NCBI GenBank assembly: GCA_964035015.1
Contig: OZ036006.1
Span: forward strand, 8,128,701 to 8,192,700
Direction of reading: 5' to 3'
DNA from: Corallium rubrum
Taxonomy: Eukaryota > Cnidaria > Anthozoa > Scleralcyonacea > Coralliidae
DNA length: 64,000 bases
Notes under the pieces: generated by a model
Databases searched by the model: none
What the model saw: only the letters and a program-made list of their open reading frames with translations
Told to the model about the DNA's origin: nothing
Shown here: piece by piece, positions 11,267-20,935 of the stretch
Position numbering within the stretch: position 1 is the stretch's first letter
Layout: every line of letters starts with the position of its first letter
Program-made: the position numbers and the translations under genes

Positions 11267-14262
11267 AATTAATTAATTTGTTAATTAATTAATTAATTGA
11301 TTGATTAATTAATTAATTTGTTAATTAATTGATTGATTGATTGATTGTATGATTGATTGATTGATTGTATGATTGATTGATTGATTGATTAATTAATTGA
11401 TTTGTTAATTAATTGATTGATTGATTGATTAATTAATTAATTGATTTGTTAATTAATTGATTGATTGATTGATTGATTGTATTGATTGATTGATTAATTA
11501 ATTGATTTGTTAATTAATTGATTGATTGATTGATTGATTGTATGATTGATTGATTGATTAATTAATTGATTTGTTAATTAATTAATTGATTGATTGTATG
11601 ATTGATTGATTGATTGTATGATTGATTGATTAATTAATTAATTGATTTGTTAATTGATTGATTGATTGATTGATTGACTGATTGATTGACTGATTGATTG
11701 AGTGGGTGCATTTGTGCAAAGTCCAAACCTCGTCAGCCATATGTATTTTAGCTATCTTGTTCTCATGTCTGTAAGGCTATAAATACACAAGAAAGTAAAG
11801 ATCAATGTAAAATCAATTGATGTTTTAACATACATTATCCCAGCTGTGCCCAGCTACATTTTAACTAAAAAAATCTTACTCTATGAGAAGCAAGGACTGT
11901 CGATAAAAAATATTCCTTATCACATAATTAACATATCATGTTTTCATTTATTTCAATTTAGTACATGTAGGTATTTATAATCCTTAACTTACAGTAACTT
12001 GGTGAGCAATTGTTCCTGTATATATTTTCTCACCACCAACCACGCATGGAATTTCAACTTCATCATTCTCCACCTTGTGTAGTTCCTCAAGCAGTGTTTG
12101 TCGAACCTCGAGATTAGTGAAGTCTGTTGCTGGTTCATTTAAAGGTAATGATGAATGATGACAGTATCTTAGACTTGAAATAACTCTGTCAAATTATCAA
12201 ATAAACTCCACTTAATTGAAGACAATAATTATTACATGTATAAATTAATGCAGTGATAAACCCATTCCTGCCACTGATCTCAAATAATATACTCATTATA
12301 CTGGATAGAGCATCTATTGTTTCGCACGTGGCAAAAATTGAAGTCGGAAGTGAGGCTAAAAATCTTGCGGCGGCCATGTCCGGTGGGACCCACAATGTGG
12401 CTGTATGAAAACCAAGTGGGTCCCACCTGAAATGGCCGCCGCTAATTTATTCTGACTTCACAGCGAGCACTGGATGCTCTATCCAGTATAATGAGATCAG
12501 TGATTCCTGCCTGCAGGGCCACTGAGAGGGGAGGGGGACAAGGGGGGAATTGGCCCAGGCCCCAAACTTGAGAAGGGGCCCCTAAAATTTTTGAGATTTG
12601 AGTTTTTGATGTAAGCAAACATGAGCCCCAGAAAGCGTAAAGATCAGTAACACTAACTTCATTTTTAGCCAACCCAGGGGACCAATTGAGAACACATAGA
12701 CTCGACCCTATGTGTAACATCATCACCCCCCCAAATTGACCCATGTGATGTCATTATGGCCCCCAAATCGATAATTTGCCTGGGCCCCACAATTTCACTC
12801 ACCAGCCCTGCCTGCCTGAGCTGGCTAAGAACTACAGTAATTACTTCATTTAAAATAAAAATTATATAAAAACATTTATTGCCCACCAGGGAGGCAGCAC
12901 ACTATTCTTGACATCTCTCTTGGGTTACCTATGCATTACTCATGCTCAGTCTTTTTGCTGAGCTATGTATGGCTGCGTAAATATTCAATTTTTGGATTTA
13001 GAGATTTGGAGATGTTGGTTCTGAACCCCCCTGACCATGAAACAGATGGGTATGACAGCAGTAAAGAGCCTGGGTACGAGGCTGCGATGCGCTATCCGTA
13101 AAAGGATAGCCTGCGTAGCTGGCGGTATTAGCTAGTAAAAGGATAAAAGGCCGGCCTAGCAATGGAAGGCTGGCCTGGCCTTTTTTCCTTTTACCTGGCA
13201 TTTTTATATGTTTTGCTTGCATAATTTCCTTGTGGTCAAAGCTGTTCAAGACTTAACAAGATGCCTGGCCAGGCATTCACTCGGGCTACTGCAAAATCAC
13301 AGTGCTATATATAGTATGTGAAATGTTATTGAAGCTGCAATCAAGTCTAAACACATTGCTCCCAGACAAAAGTCAAAACACAATCCAGTTCTCCGATAGA
13401 AAACACAATATAAATTTGCAATACACTGACAAAACACGATTGCCTGTATTTAATGTATTTCCACATATGTAACACAGTGTTCAGGCATCTACTTAAATTA
13501 ATCTAGTAACAGTATACCCAATACCATAACCAATTATATGGTACCATATATATCTCCAATACAGTAGTACCAATATTAAATATTTACAGTATTGATATAG
13601 AAGACATATAACATAAATTGGCAAACACTAACTGAAGACTAAACACAATAAGTACAGGAAATAACAACTATAAATCAAAGCCAAAATAATTATATATTTA
13701 AAGCACTCGCCCACATTTGGATCAACACTGTAAAAAAATTATTTCGCAATAGAACTTGGGCCAAGTTCAAAATTTCATGGAGGTTCTGATCTAGCAATCT
13801 AGTGCATTTTGACTACAATATAAGATCATATGAGATAGTACAGTGGAGAAAAACAAATCCTTCATTGGTTTGCAGATACGAAATGTATTTTTTAACCAAA
13901 AAAATAAACAAAACGAAGCTTACTGTATGCGTACGTGTTAGCTGGCGTACACCCAAGACAGCTGAAGGCAACTTATTTGTTTTGCTTCGCAAATAAGTTA
14001 TGCGTGGCGATAATCCAATTTCTAATAATCCAATGCTTATAACCATCAACAAGTTATGTTTCTTTAGATAAAAATACAGTTCATAGCACACAAAGTTTCA
14101 GGAACCTGTCAGTGTCACCCGCTGAAATGCGACGCTTTGAAACGATGATGCATACAGAACTGTTTTTTGAACGGCTGGAACTCCGATCGACTTGCTTAAA
14201 TATGTATAAAAAATTGGTTACCTTGTGGTTTGACCAGTGAAGAATCGTCTAGCAAGTAACAT
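2861..14262 (-). CDS. ALDH4A1: ALDH4A1, mitochondrial P5C dehydrogenase (13 exons, 3' part outside window)
   Basis: NAD-dependent oxidation of pyrroline-5-carboxylate/glutamate semialdehyde to glutamate in the mitochondrial matrix, the second step of proline catabolism. Exons in transcript order: 14222-14262, 11993-12167, 11729-11776, 10893-10966, 10381-10462, 9130-9210, 8484-8555, 6639-6804, 5642-5738, 4310-4360, 4192-4214, 3703-3750, 2861-2961. All phases join and give 353 codons. Exon 1 encodes a basic presequence (MLLARRFFTGQTTR) and fixes the start. Family landmarks seen: NEP near the N-terminus, IPCVVG, GFIAAISPFNFTAIGGN, VVLWKP, TFPRLSGECGGKNFHFVH, and FEYCGQKCSA, whose GQKC Cys is the nucleophile. 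The family usually has GGQKC; here the first Gly is Cys. Intron 8 uses a GC donor. Introns carry GAA, TTCC and ATTG arrays plus MITEs and SINEs. About 200 C-terminal residues (oligomerisation and distal catalytic region) must lie left of base 1, since none is found in 1-2860. Orthology is confident; individual boundaries are good to a base or two. Confidence 0.95.
3100..3610 (-). pseudogene. LINE reverse transcriptase 3' fragment
   Basis: The minus-strand frame reads SFFNRIVLLWNNLSPTIRNS followed by SSFKHRL, the standard C-terminal signature of CR1/jockey-like RT proteins; upstream NTSRTRSSKDNLL is in the same frame. Truncated on both sides. Lies in the ALDH4A1 intron between exons 2961 and 3703. 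Confidence 0.75.
3917..4157 (+). mobile_element. MITE family D copy 1
   Basis: The 240 bp share high identity with 39665-39905, including GTTTTTGGTTTTGGAACACT-like and ACTCATGCGTATCAAGTCAT blocks. Inserted between ALDH4A1 exons, directly beside the 23-nt microexon. Confidence 0.75.
4192..4214 (-). other. ALDH4A1: 23-nt microexon of ALDH4A1
   Basis: Between exon 4310-4360 (ends in phase 2 after a Phe codon) and exon 3703-3750 (starts by completing Glu of ECGGKN), the conserved TFPRLxG segment must be encoded. It is found as 23 nt behind a strong T7 tract plus AG acceptor and followed by GTAATT. Joined, it reads K-TFPRLSG-E in frame. Skipping it would shift the frame, so it is obligatory. It lies just beyond the edge of a MITE-like insertion at 3917-4157. 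Confidence 0.88.
4440..5510 (+). repeat. tRNA-like inverted composite with a 14-copy 58-bp tandem array
   Basis: The right end (5390-5462) folds as a tRNA: GCCTCAG/CTGAGGC acceptor, GCTC/GAGC D stem, TCTAA/TTAGA anticodon stem with GGT in the loop, and GGTTCGAACCC B box. The left end (about 4513-4580) is an inverted, slightly degraded copy, and flanking GACGAACGT/ACGTTCGTC sequences are also inverted. Between them (4576-5390) about 14 direct repeats of 58 bp reproduce only the 5' half (CAGTAGTTCAATGGTTAGAG) plus a TGACTAGTTCTCACAAGGTC tail. Lies in an ALDH4A1 intron. Confidence 0.85.
5390..5462 (+). tRNA. tRNA-like sequence, anticodon GGT in a Thr-like position (probably repeat-borne)
   Basis: All four helices can be drawn and A and B boxes are present, about 73 nt. 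The anticodon loop has C rather than a purine at position 37, and there is an inverted twin at 4513-4580 in the same element. I therefore regard it as a tRNA-derived mobile sequence rather than a housekeeping tRNA gene. Confidence 0.4.
5775..6475 (+). repeat. Six tandem copies of a ~100-130-bp dispersed repeat
   Basis: Each unit contains TCATTGCTGCCTAGGATGTC, TTTGATGAGTAAAATCATCT and AGACAGAGTAAAACAATAAA, ending in TTTTTGGCCAGCTCAGGCAG in longer copies. Single relatives occur at about 15570-15750, 17670-17795, 18240-18290, 18600-18790 and 54930-55015, so it is a dispersed family locally amplified here. Confidence 0.85.
6948..7420 (+). repeat. 24-bp tandem repeat and AACAAGTTGT-rich palindromic tract
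   Basis: GTTGTGCTGCTCGCCGTGAA is repeated four times at 6938-7036. The following 380 bp are composed of interspersed AACAAGTTGT/ACAACATGTTGT-like palindromes of unknown origin. Confidence 0.7.
7625..8285 (+). repeat. ~55-65-bp minisatellite, about 11 copies
   Basis: Units are built from GAAGACAAATTCGGAACCGT, TCTCGAATTAGTACGGTTCC and CCTGTTTACACGG. Longer variants insert CGAAATAGGACGAATTCAAG. The array alternates between two unit types. In an ALDH4A1 intron. Confidence 0.85.
8560..8816 (+). pseudogene. LINE endonuclease-RT C-terminal fragment
   Basis: The frame contains RLRWYSHILRM, a RGRQRIRWRDGVERDM block and a terminal KRW, the C-terminal signature of RT proteins in invertebrate LINEs. 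It ends just before the (GAA)n tract, which may have grown from the 3' tail. Confidence 0.65.
8820..9054 (+). repeat. (GAA)n, about 78 uninterrupted units
   Basis: Roughly 235 bp of pure GAA on the plus strand, so TTC on the ALDH4A1 sense strand, between exons 9130-9210 and 8484-8555. The poly-Leu frame on the minus strand is an artefact. Confidence 0.97.
9310..10342 (+). repeat. 1-kb pyrimidine tract, (TTCC)n/(CCCT)n
   Basis: Almost pure T/C on the plus strand, with blocks of TTCC and CCTC units. A ~150-200-bp motif containing CTATATGTACCTGTCCTCCC recurs at 9829, 10052 and 10294, showing higher-order duplication. The long Pro/Ser/Leu and Arg/Glu/Gly frames are translation artefacts. Sits between ALDH4A1 exons 10381-10462 and 9130-9210, ending only about 40 bp from the former. 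Confidence 0.97.
10490..10818 (-). mobile_element. 5S rRNA-derived SINE, copy 1
   Basis: In minus orientation the head carries a 5S-like block (TTAGTGCTTGGATGGGTGAC, internal TFIIIA/C-type promoter region), followed by the family body (GAGTAGAGTTTAGTT-like, CCTCCATCC-like, ATCAACACCTA-like) and an AT-rich tail. Confidence 0.8.
11035..11700 (+). repeat. (ATTG)n / (ATTA)n array
   Basis: About 660 bp of GATT tetranucleotides interrupted by periodic TTAATTAATTAATTTG blocks, which themselves recur about every 80-100 bp. In the ALDH4A1 intron between exons 11729 and 10966. Confidence 0.95.
12270..12515. mobile_element. MITE with long terminal inverted repeats
   Basis: Left ACTGATCTCAAATAATATAC..ATTATACTGGATAGAGCATC and right GATGCTCTATCCAGTATAAT..GAGATCAGTG are complementary. 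An inner GGTGGGACCCAC/GTGGGTCCCACC pair continues the foldback. In ALDH4A1 intron 1. Confidence 0.75.
13050..13270. mobile_element. Short foldback sequence in ALDH4A1 intron 1
   Basis: Contains GGATAAAAGGCCGGCCTAGC and AGGCTGGCCTGGCC elements in inverse orientation. Ends are not definable. Confidence 0.35.
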
Positions 14263-14529
14263 TCTGGTTGTAGTAATGTCCAAAGACTTCTAGCAGATAG
14301 AGAACTATGATGGTATAAAACACGTTTGTTACAACACTCTGGCTTGCTCAGCTTCCGTTGATTGTGAGAGAGAAAGAGGTGTGTCAGTCTGTTGGACCAA
14401 TGAAAATGGGTCGGAGGGGGGGGGGGGGGTTGAGACCAAAACGCTTTAAATTGGAGACTTTGTAGAGACTTTGGGGCCATACACAAAATTCGTGACGCTT
14501 TTTTCCGATTTTTGACTCCCCCCTACCCC

Positions 14530-14705
14530 CCTATGACAATCTGTGACGGTTGGCAATACCCCCCATCGAAAATTACGTGACTCTGAGTCACACCCCCCCC
14601 CCCAACACCAAATTAATATGCATTGGTGTTGGGGGGAGGGGTTGGCTCAGAGTCACGTAATTTTCGATGGGGGGTAATGCCAACCGTCACAGATTGTCAC
14701 ATATC
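14530..14705. mobile_element. Palindromic element between ALDH4A1 and TCF19
   Basis: GTGACGGTTGGCAATACCCC..GTGACTCTGAGTCAC at left is repeated in inverse at right (GTGACTCTGAGCC..GGGGTAATGCCAACCGTCAC), with arms of about 75 bp around CCAAC ACCAAATTAATATGCATTGGTG. Sits within the 1.19-kb divergent intergenic region, whose remainder (14263-15449) shows poly-C runs and the E-boxes but no exon. Confidence 0.8.
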
Positions 14706-15317
14706 GTTGTTGCATATAGAATGAGGACTTGCAACTCTACAATAAATTCTCATCAACATTCACATGGTCTTGTTTAATTTCAGCCTCTCCGAACCCTGCT
14801 AAGGGATTCGAGGCCATGCTCTCCAAACATTTTGAACCTCTACAGTCCCTGAAATGACATTTCCTGCATTTTTTTTTAGAAAACAAAATGTTGCAAACAA
14901 CAAAACTTGACATTTTTTTCTTAAAATAATTTACAAGGAATTACATAATAAAAACATCCTGCACCAGTAATTAACCAAAAACAACTTTTACAATACAAAC
15001 TGCAAAATCTACCCCCCCCCCCCCCTCCAGTAACCCCCCAGTACTACCTGGCACCACCAGCACCCACCACCCTCAGTGGTCAAGTACTAAAAGTCCACTC
15101 AGAGAGTCCTGGGTACTAGATATTGAGTCTTAACTTCTTAGGCGAATAACCATCAATATACACATTCTCATAAATAACAATACACTTTATTTCAAGAAAG
15201 AATTAATAAAATGTCAAACCGCATTAAAATCTTTTTTCATTATATAAAAGTATTAAATTTACAAGAAAAAAAGCTAAATTAAGACAGGGTCTAATCCACC
15301 CCCCCGGGTATGCTTGA

Positions 15318-15392
15318 CACGTGACAGAAAAAATGGCGGTTTTGGGCGGGGAATTTGGATTTTGGATTTATTTCTCTACTTCATGTCACGTG
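15318..15392. promoter_or_regulatory. Two CACGTG E-boxes upstream of the TCF19-like gene
   Basis: Palindromic CACGTG hexamers occur at 15318-15323 and 15387-15392, with a G-rich GGGCGGGG box between them, 60-130 bp before the ATG at 15450. In the family such boxes bind bHLH-zip factors. Whether they act here, or also on divergent ALDH4A1, is inference. Confidence 0.4.
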
Positions 15393-15449
15393 TGTTTGTT
15401 GCTTACGCGATGAGCGGTGTGATTTTTCATTTTTAACTCGAAAAGGAAT

Positions 15450-18400
15450 ATGAACTGTGGTTCGTTAAGCTGCGAAGAAACCGTTTATCAACTCAGAAGG
15501 ATTGGATCTGCTGCAACTCTCAGCGGAATTGCTGATGTTTTCAAGTAAGTACCATATCTACAACTTTTTAACTCATTCGATCCTGTGCAAGGGCTTCCCC
15601 AGAGGTGAATAAAATCGTCTGGCGTTAGCCAGAATAAAATACCAAAGAGCAATTCGGACAGGAAAGAGTTAGAAAGATAGTTTATAACTCATTTCTGTCC
15701 AAGGGCTTCCCCAGAGGTGAATAAAATCGTCTGGCGTTAGCCAGAATAAAATACTTAATAGTGTATATCGACGATCTATTGTAAAGTAGTGTGCACTATT
15801 CAAACCTTACTACATATGTTTTGATTTGTATTTCAACAAATGGTCGTAGAGTTTATATTAAAAGTAGTCTACTTTTATTTTTCCTGTGTTATGCCCTAGT
15901 ATGGTAAATTAATTTTATTCAGTATGAAAAACCATTAGATTAACATTTCTAACAATTTTCATCTGCATTTGATGCAACAGATTAAGACAAGATGTTACTG
16001 TTATTGGACGAGCCAAAGAGAAAGTTGGATTTTACATTGACTCGTCAAGAAATAAATATTTAATTTCAAGAATTCATGCAAGGATTTTCAGATCAAGAAC
16101 ACAAGATGGAAAAGATGTTTTTAAAATATGTGATACGAGTGTGAATGGAACTTATGTGAATAATATGAAGATCTCAAATGAGGCTTTGCTGAGACCTGGT
16201 GATACAATTGCTTTTGGTCATCTGCAAGGGTCGACGCTGCAAGTTGGAAACTGCTATTCACAACCATATTCTGAGTTCTTATTTAAGGTAGTGTACCAGA
16301 AAATGGCAGTTATTGTCATGATGCATGCCTGGTGGTGGTGATAATGGTGATGGCCAGGTTATTAATGGTGGTGGTGCCATGGTGGTGTGGTGATGATGGT
16401 GATGATGGTGGTGATAATGGTGGTTGGTGATAATGGTGATGATGGTGGTGGTGGTGGTGATGATGATAATGGTGGTTGGTGGTGATGATGATGGTGATAT
16501 GGTGATGATATGGTGGTAATGATGATGATGGTTGTTATTCTGATGATGGTGGTGGTGGTGATAATAGTGATGATGGTGATATGATGGTAGTGATGATGAT
16601 GGTGGTGATGATATGGTGGCAATGATGGTGGTGATGGTAGTGGTGATGGTGATGATGGTGGTGGTAATGTCGTCGTCGTCGGTAGTCCATCGTATTCGAT
16701 GAAGACAATATGATAAGGTGAATCAGCATCTGTTCGCTTGTGCGTGTGAGCTCAGACCAGCTCTTGAAAGAAAATTTCTTTTACATCTGTCGCATACAAT
16801 ATCCGATTTTAATGTTCCGTGCCTTGACTGTCGCTTTAGTTCGTATTCCCTTTGCTGTTTGCTTTTGACTTTTCCAAACCCTTCCTTCACTATACCTCTC
16901 CATTCTACTCTATCTCTAGCTTTTTCTTCCCAGGTGTCAACATCACAATCAATCCTCTTCAAATGTCTTTTGATTACGTCTTTGTATCTTAACTTTTGTC
17001 CTCCACGTTGTCTCTGTCCGTATAGCAGTTCTCCATAGAGAACATTTTTCGGCAGTCTGTTGTCCGTCATCCATGGTGGTAATGATGGTGGTGGTGATGA
17101 TATGGTCATGGTAGTAGTAATGATGGTACTGTAGTGATGCCAATGAGGCTGAATATTAATGGTGATGAAGAGGATGATGGTGAGCTGATGATGACAGTGA
17201 TGATGACATTACAGTACTGCAATTACTCTTCCTTTTCAGTTTGAGAGGTCAGCTACAGATCACGTGGAAAGCTCTCAACACAACACCCCTGTATGTCCTT
17301 CAGAAGATCACAAAACTCCTGGGAGAGTTAATGATCTTCCAGCTTTATCAGTATTTCTTGAAACTCCAACCCCACCACTATCATCTGTCCAGAGCTCAAG
17401 TGAAGGATCAGGACAACCCATTTGTACAACAAAAAGAGAACTGATTAAAACATTTGATGGAAGTGACAATGACAGTGAGACAGATTATAAAATCTTACAA
17501 GAATATGCCTCAGCTGCCACTCTAGCTGCTGCAAGACAAAGCGAAAGTGATGAAGATTTATTTGCTATAAAATATCCAGATATGTTGCCTGGAGGTGCAA
17601 CAGAGATGTTTGGAAAGAGGGAAAAGTGTAAAAGCCCAGGTAATGATATAGATACAGATACTGTGTTTAGATTACCCATTGCTGCCTAGGATGTCCAAGG
17701 GTTTTCCCTTTAAGAAGTAAAATTGTCTGCCATTAGAGAAAAACAAAGGGGCTCTTTTTGGCTGGCTCAGGCAGGAATGGGTTAATCACTTGTTAACTCA
17801 TTAACATGTAACAAGAAAGACTGTTGGTGGTAAAGTGACTGACGTTATATAAAATAAATAGTTTGAACCTAGGAGTATCATTAGATGTTTGTTGAAGTTG
17901 ATCATCTAGGTTAGTGTAGCTTGAGAAAGAGTGTTGGTAGTGACTGACGTTATAAAGTAAATGGTTTGAACCTAGGAGTATCAGTAGATGTTTGTTGAAG
18001 TTGATTATTGGTACTGGCAGTGACTGATGTTTCGATGGCCTCAGCAGTGGTCATTGGTGGTGTTGGTCATTGGATGCAGTTTTTACTAGTCTCACTCTGA
18101 AGATGACCACCAAGGACATTGAAAGTCTTTCTCAAGACTACACCAACAACCTAGATGAGCAACTTTCTCAAATATGTTATAATACTCTTTGGTTCAAACC
18201 ATTTAGTACTTTATCAACTCACTGCTATGTTACTAGAATGTGTGATGGTTCTGTCTTTGATGAGAAAAGTTGACTGGTGTTAGAGTAATGTCATGAGGGG
18301 ACTCACGGTTGGCGTGTGCTGTTAGGGCACTGCCTCTCACCAATAGTTAAGCCCAGTTAGACAGCGTTAGTACTTGGATGGGTGACCATCTGGGAACAGC

Positions 18401-19128
18401 CCCGTTCTTGAGCTTGGACCATGTGAGTAGAGTTTAGTTGGTCTCGTCTGTGCTCCAAGGGTTTTTCGCTGGGTTCTCCGGTTTTCCTCCCTCCACAAAA
18501 CCAACACCATCTGGGATAGAGTGGTGCCCACCCCTGCCTTAGGGTAGCAGCTAATGAGGGGCCTTCTGACTCCTCTGACTGTGGTCGACCAGGGTAGAGT
18601 AAGGTAAAAACAATGGGGGCTGGTTTTGGCTGGCCCAGGCAGGAATGGCTTAATCACTTGAATACACAGCATTGCTGTCTAGGATTTCTGATGGTTCTCT
18701 CTTTGATGATGAGTGACTGGTGTTAGCTTAGTCAGTAAAACAATAAAGGAGAGCTGGTTTTGGCTGGCTGAGGTAGGAATGGGTTAATAGAGGCATAAAT
18801 TAATGCATTTGCTGTACTTCTACGAAATACATGTAATAGTCTTATTAATTTATATCAACTTCAATTCATAATTATTTTAGAAAAGAAGAGACTAAAGAAA
18901 AAGATTAATTTAAAAACAAAGAAGACAAATCATACATCCAAGAACCCTGGTTCAAATAATTATCCAGAGGATTCTTGTTCAGCAATAGATTGCTCAAAAC
19001 CCAATGATAAATTAATTTCTTGGGTACAGTGTGATGATTGTGATCAATGGTACCACATCAAATGTGCAGGACTAAGTTTAAAATTGGTCAAACCAAAAAA
19101 TGCAAAATTTCATTGTGGTTGCATATGA
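15450..19128 (+). CDS. TCF19: TCF19-like FHA + PHD-finger nuclear protein (complete, 4 exons)
   Basis: Exons 15450-15544, 15981-16287, 17240-17639 and 18881-19128 join in frame to 349 residues, close to vertebrate TCF19 and with the same FHA-at-N/PHD-at-C layout. FHA domain about residues 36-115: GR at 41-42, SRIH at 61-64 and NGTYVN at 87-92, the phosphothreonine-binding signature. Residues about 116-267 are Ser/Thr/acidic-rich and low in order. A lysine-rich stretch (269-283) resembles a nuclear signal. The PHD finger (about 300-348) has C300, C305, C318, C321, H326, C329 and a final CGC at 346-348 with Trp 324. In the family this finger reads histone H3 K4 methylation, and TCF19 is a growth/cell-cycle-linked regulator. 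Odd: the last zinc pair is C-x-C rather than the usual C-x2-C. Intron 2 holds a GGT/GAT microsatellite interrupted by a LINE fragment; intron 3 holds two dispersed repeats and a 5S-type SINE. Divergent from ALDH4A1. Confidence 0.92.
16330..16680 (+). repeat. GGTGATGAT-type repeat in TCF19 intron 2
   Basis: Degenerate GGT/GAT/AAT triplets, resuming at 17070-17215 after a LINE fragment. His/Pro/Ser-rich minus-strand frames are artefacts. Confidence 0.93.
16700..17075 (-). pseudogene. LINE C-terminal fragment with C2H2-type zinc motif
   Basis: The minus frame runs from NRLPKNVLYGELLYGQR through a basic RYKDVIKRHLK block to CDRCKRNFLSRAGLSSHAQ, a single C-x2-C..H-x4-C-like motif seen at the ends of some invertebrate endonuclease-RT polyproteins. 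It splits the GGTGATGAT array, so it inserted into a pre-existing microsatellite. Confidence 0.7.
18295..18605 (+). mobile_element. 5S rRNA-derived SINE, copy 2
   Basis: Begins GGCGTGTGCTGTTAGGGCAC; 5S-like block TTAGTACTTGGATGGGTGAC at 18367; body with GAGTAGAGTTTAGTTGGTCT, GGGTTTTTCGCTGGGTTCTC and TTTTCCTCCCTCCACAAAA. In TCF19 intron 3, sense to the gene. Confidence 0.88.
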
Positions 19129-19689
19129 ACCTCCCAACAATAGTACATTCTGAATTAATCATATATGTACTGAATTAATACTTGAAGTGCCAGCCAAAAA
19201 GGGAATTGGTTGGAACATTAAAACACAGCTCCAACCAGAACTTGGAAAACGCTTTTGTGCGTTGTTTGGACAATTTTGATATCCCCATTTCTTAATGCTT
19301 ATTTCACCAAACATTTTTTTCACAGGTCCAGAACCAGAGCTTAGAAAAATAAATCTCTGTTGTGTTGAGATTTGTCAGGGCAGAAATGCATACTAGTTAA
19401 TGCAGCTTTTTTTCCATACCACAAAAACAAGACAAGATAAAAAATGTTCCTATTATTAGTTATATCATCACAAAGTTAGATTTCTCTTCACTCAAATTAT
19501 TAATAATTTGTAATATGGCTAATATTACTGGGACTTTATTCAGGTTTGTTTTGATGATAATTGTGACCATAGATTGTAAAAGGACTTTTACTATCTATCT
19601 TCTGACAGACCATACTGGTAGTTTTTTCAAACCAGACCTACATGTACAGTACATGTATTTTCTATTAAGATCTTTATTTGTTCTTGATC

Positions 19690-20085
19690 TGCAGAAACAT
19701 CATTTTTACCGATAATTTGGCATTTGGCGCTTATTTGAGAAAAAAACTTTTTTCGACTCAGTATGGTGAGATAAGCGTTTTTCAACATTTTGAAGGTGGC
19801 AATTACTGCCAAAATAGAAAAGTTGAGGGAATCATTTCAAATGTGTTGTTTTGCTAGTTTTAGTTCACAAACATCATTTTTTCCCATAATTCGGCATTTG
19901 AACCTATTTGAGAAAAAAACTTTTTTCGACTCAGAATCGCGAGATAAACGTTTTCAACATTTTGAAGGTGGCAAAACTGCCAAAATAGAAAAGCTGAGGG
20001 AATCATTCCAAATGTGTTCTTTGGCTAGTTTCACGTCAGAAATATCATTTTTACCGATAATCCGGCATTTGGAGCTTATTTGAGC
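19690..20085 (+). repeat. ~170-bp direct repeats, 2.3 copies
   Basis: CATCATTTTTACCGATAATT-like, ACTTTTTTCGACTCAG and CAACATTTTGAAGGTGGCAA blocks recur in the same order. Downstream of the TCF19-like gene; origin unknown. Confidence 0.8.
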
Positions 20086-20164
20086 TGTGAAAGAGTACTG
20101 TACATACAAATACATATGTTTATCAGATATTGTATCAAATTGAGATTAAAGATTTGTTAACTTT

Positions 20165-20335
20165 AATTTTAATCAAAATATAGTAAGGTTAGATGTACAT
20201 GTACTGCTGAAACAGAGAACGTAGGAGTCTAACGTTTTGAGCAAAGGCCCTTTCAACAGAGGGACTTCATCCAAAACATCCTCTGTTTCAGCAGTACATC
20301 TAAGTTTACTGTAACCTTACTAAATAATATTTCAA
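20165..20335. mobile_element. Fragment related to the 122-bp tandem-repeat family
   Basis: Contains ACGTAGGAGTCTAACGTTTT and CTGTTTCAGCAGTACATCTA, which also appear next to the tandem arrays near 53185-53270. Truncated copy with an inverted internal part. Confidence 0.45.
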
Positions 20336-20489
20336 TTGTTGTTTCAATACTGCCTACACAGCACACTACTTTTATTTCATGACTTTAATTTTAGTAATTT
20401 ACTAAAGAATACGATAATTCACTAGGTTTACCACAAGTGGATACATACTGGTATAGACATGCATGTCATAGGATTTCACAGGAATTCTC

Positions 20490-20935
20490 ACTTTAAAGTG
20501 TCTATGAAATGAAAAATTCGTTGGCATTTTTGTTTTATTGTACAGAGGAGCATGGCAGGAGCACTCACTGAAAATTTCAAGAGAATCTGATGCGTAGTTT
20601 TCGCGCTATAAACTCTCAAAGTTTGCCATGGCTAGTCATTCTTGGTGAAAAATTGGGCTTTTGGAAACAATGCTTATGATGTACCCAGATGGGACAACTA
20701 TGCATAAGAACAATAGATTTCACTATTAATGATCCATCTGCGTACGTCATAAGGCATTGTTACCAAGAAGCTCAAGTTTCACCAAAACAAACTATCCACA
20801 GCAAATTTTGAGAGTTGATAGCGCGAAAACTACACATCAGATTCTCTTGAAATTAGTGCTCCTGCCATGCTCCTCTGTGCAATAAAACAACAAAAATGCC
20901 AACGAGTTTTTCACTTCATAGACACTTTAAGGCCA
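20490..20935. mobile_element. MITE with ~150-bp terminal inverted repeats
   Basis: TTAAAGTGTCTATGAAATGA at 20493 is answered by its complement at 20912-20931. Arms run through GGAGCATGGCAGGAGCAC and AGAGAATCTGATGCG.. in inverse. Non-coding. Confidence 0.88.

Noticed and set aside
12189..12395. Minus frame beginning with an Ala-rich peptide, considered as the ALDH4A1 presequence
   Set aside because: It lies in a terminal-inverted-repeat MITE; the exon at 14222-14262 gives a proper presequence and matching phase.
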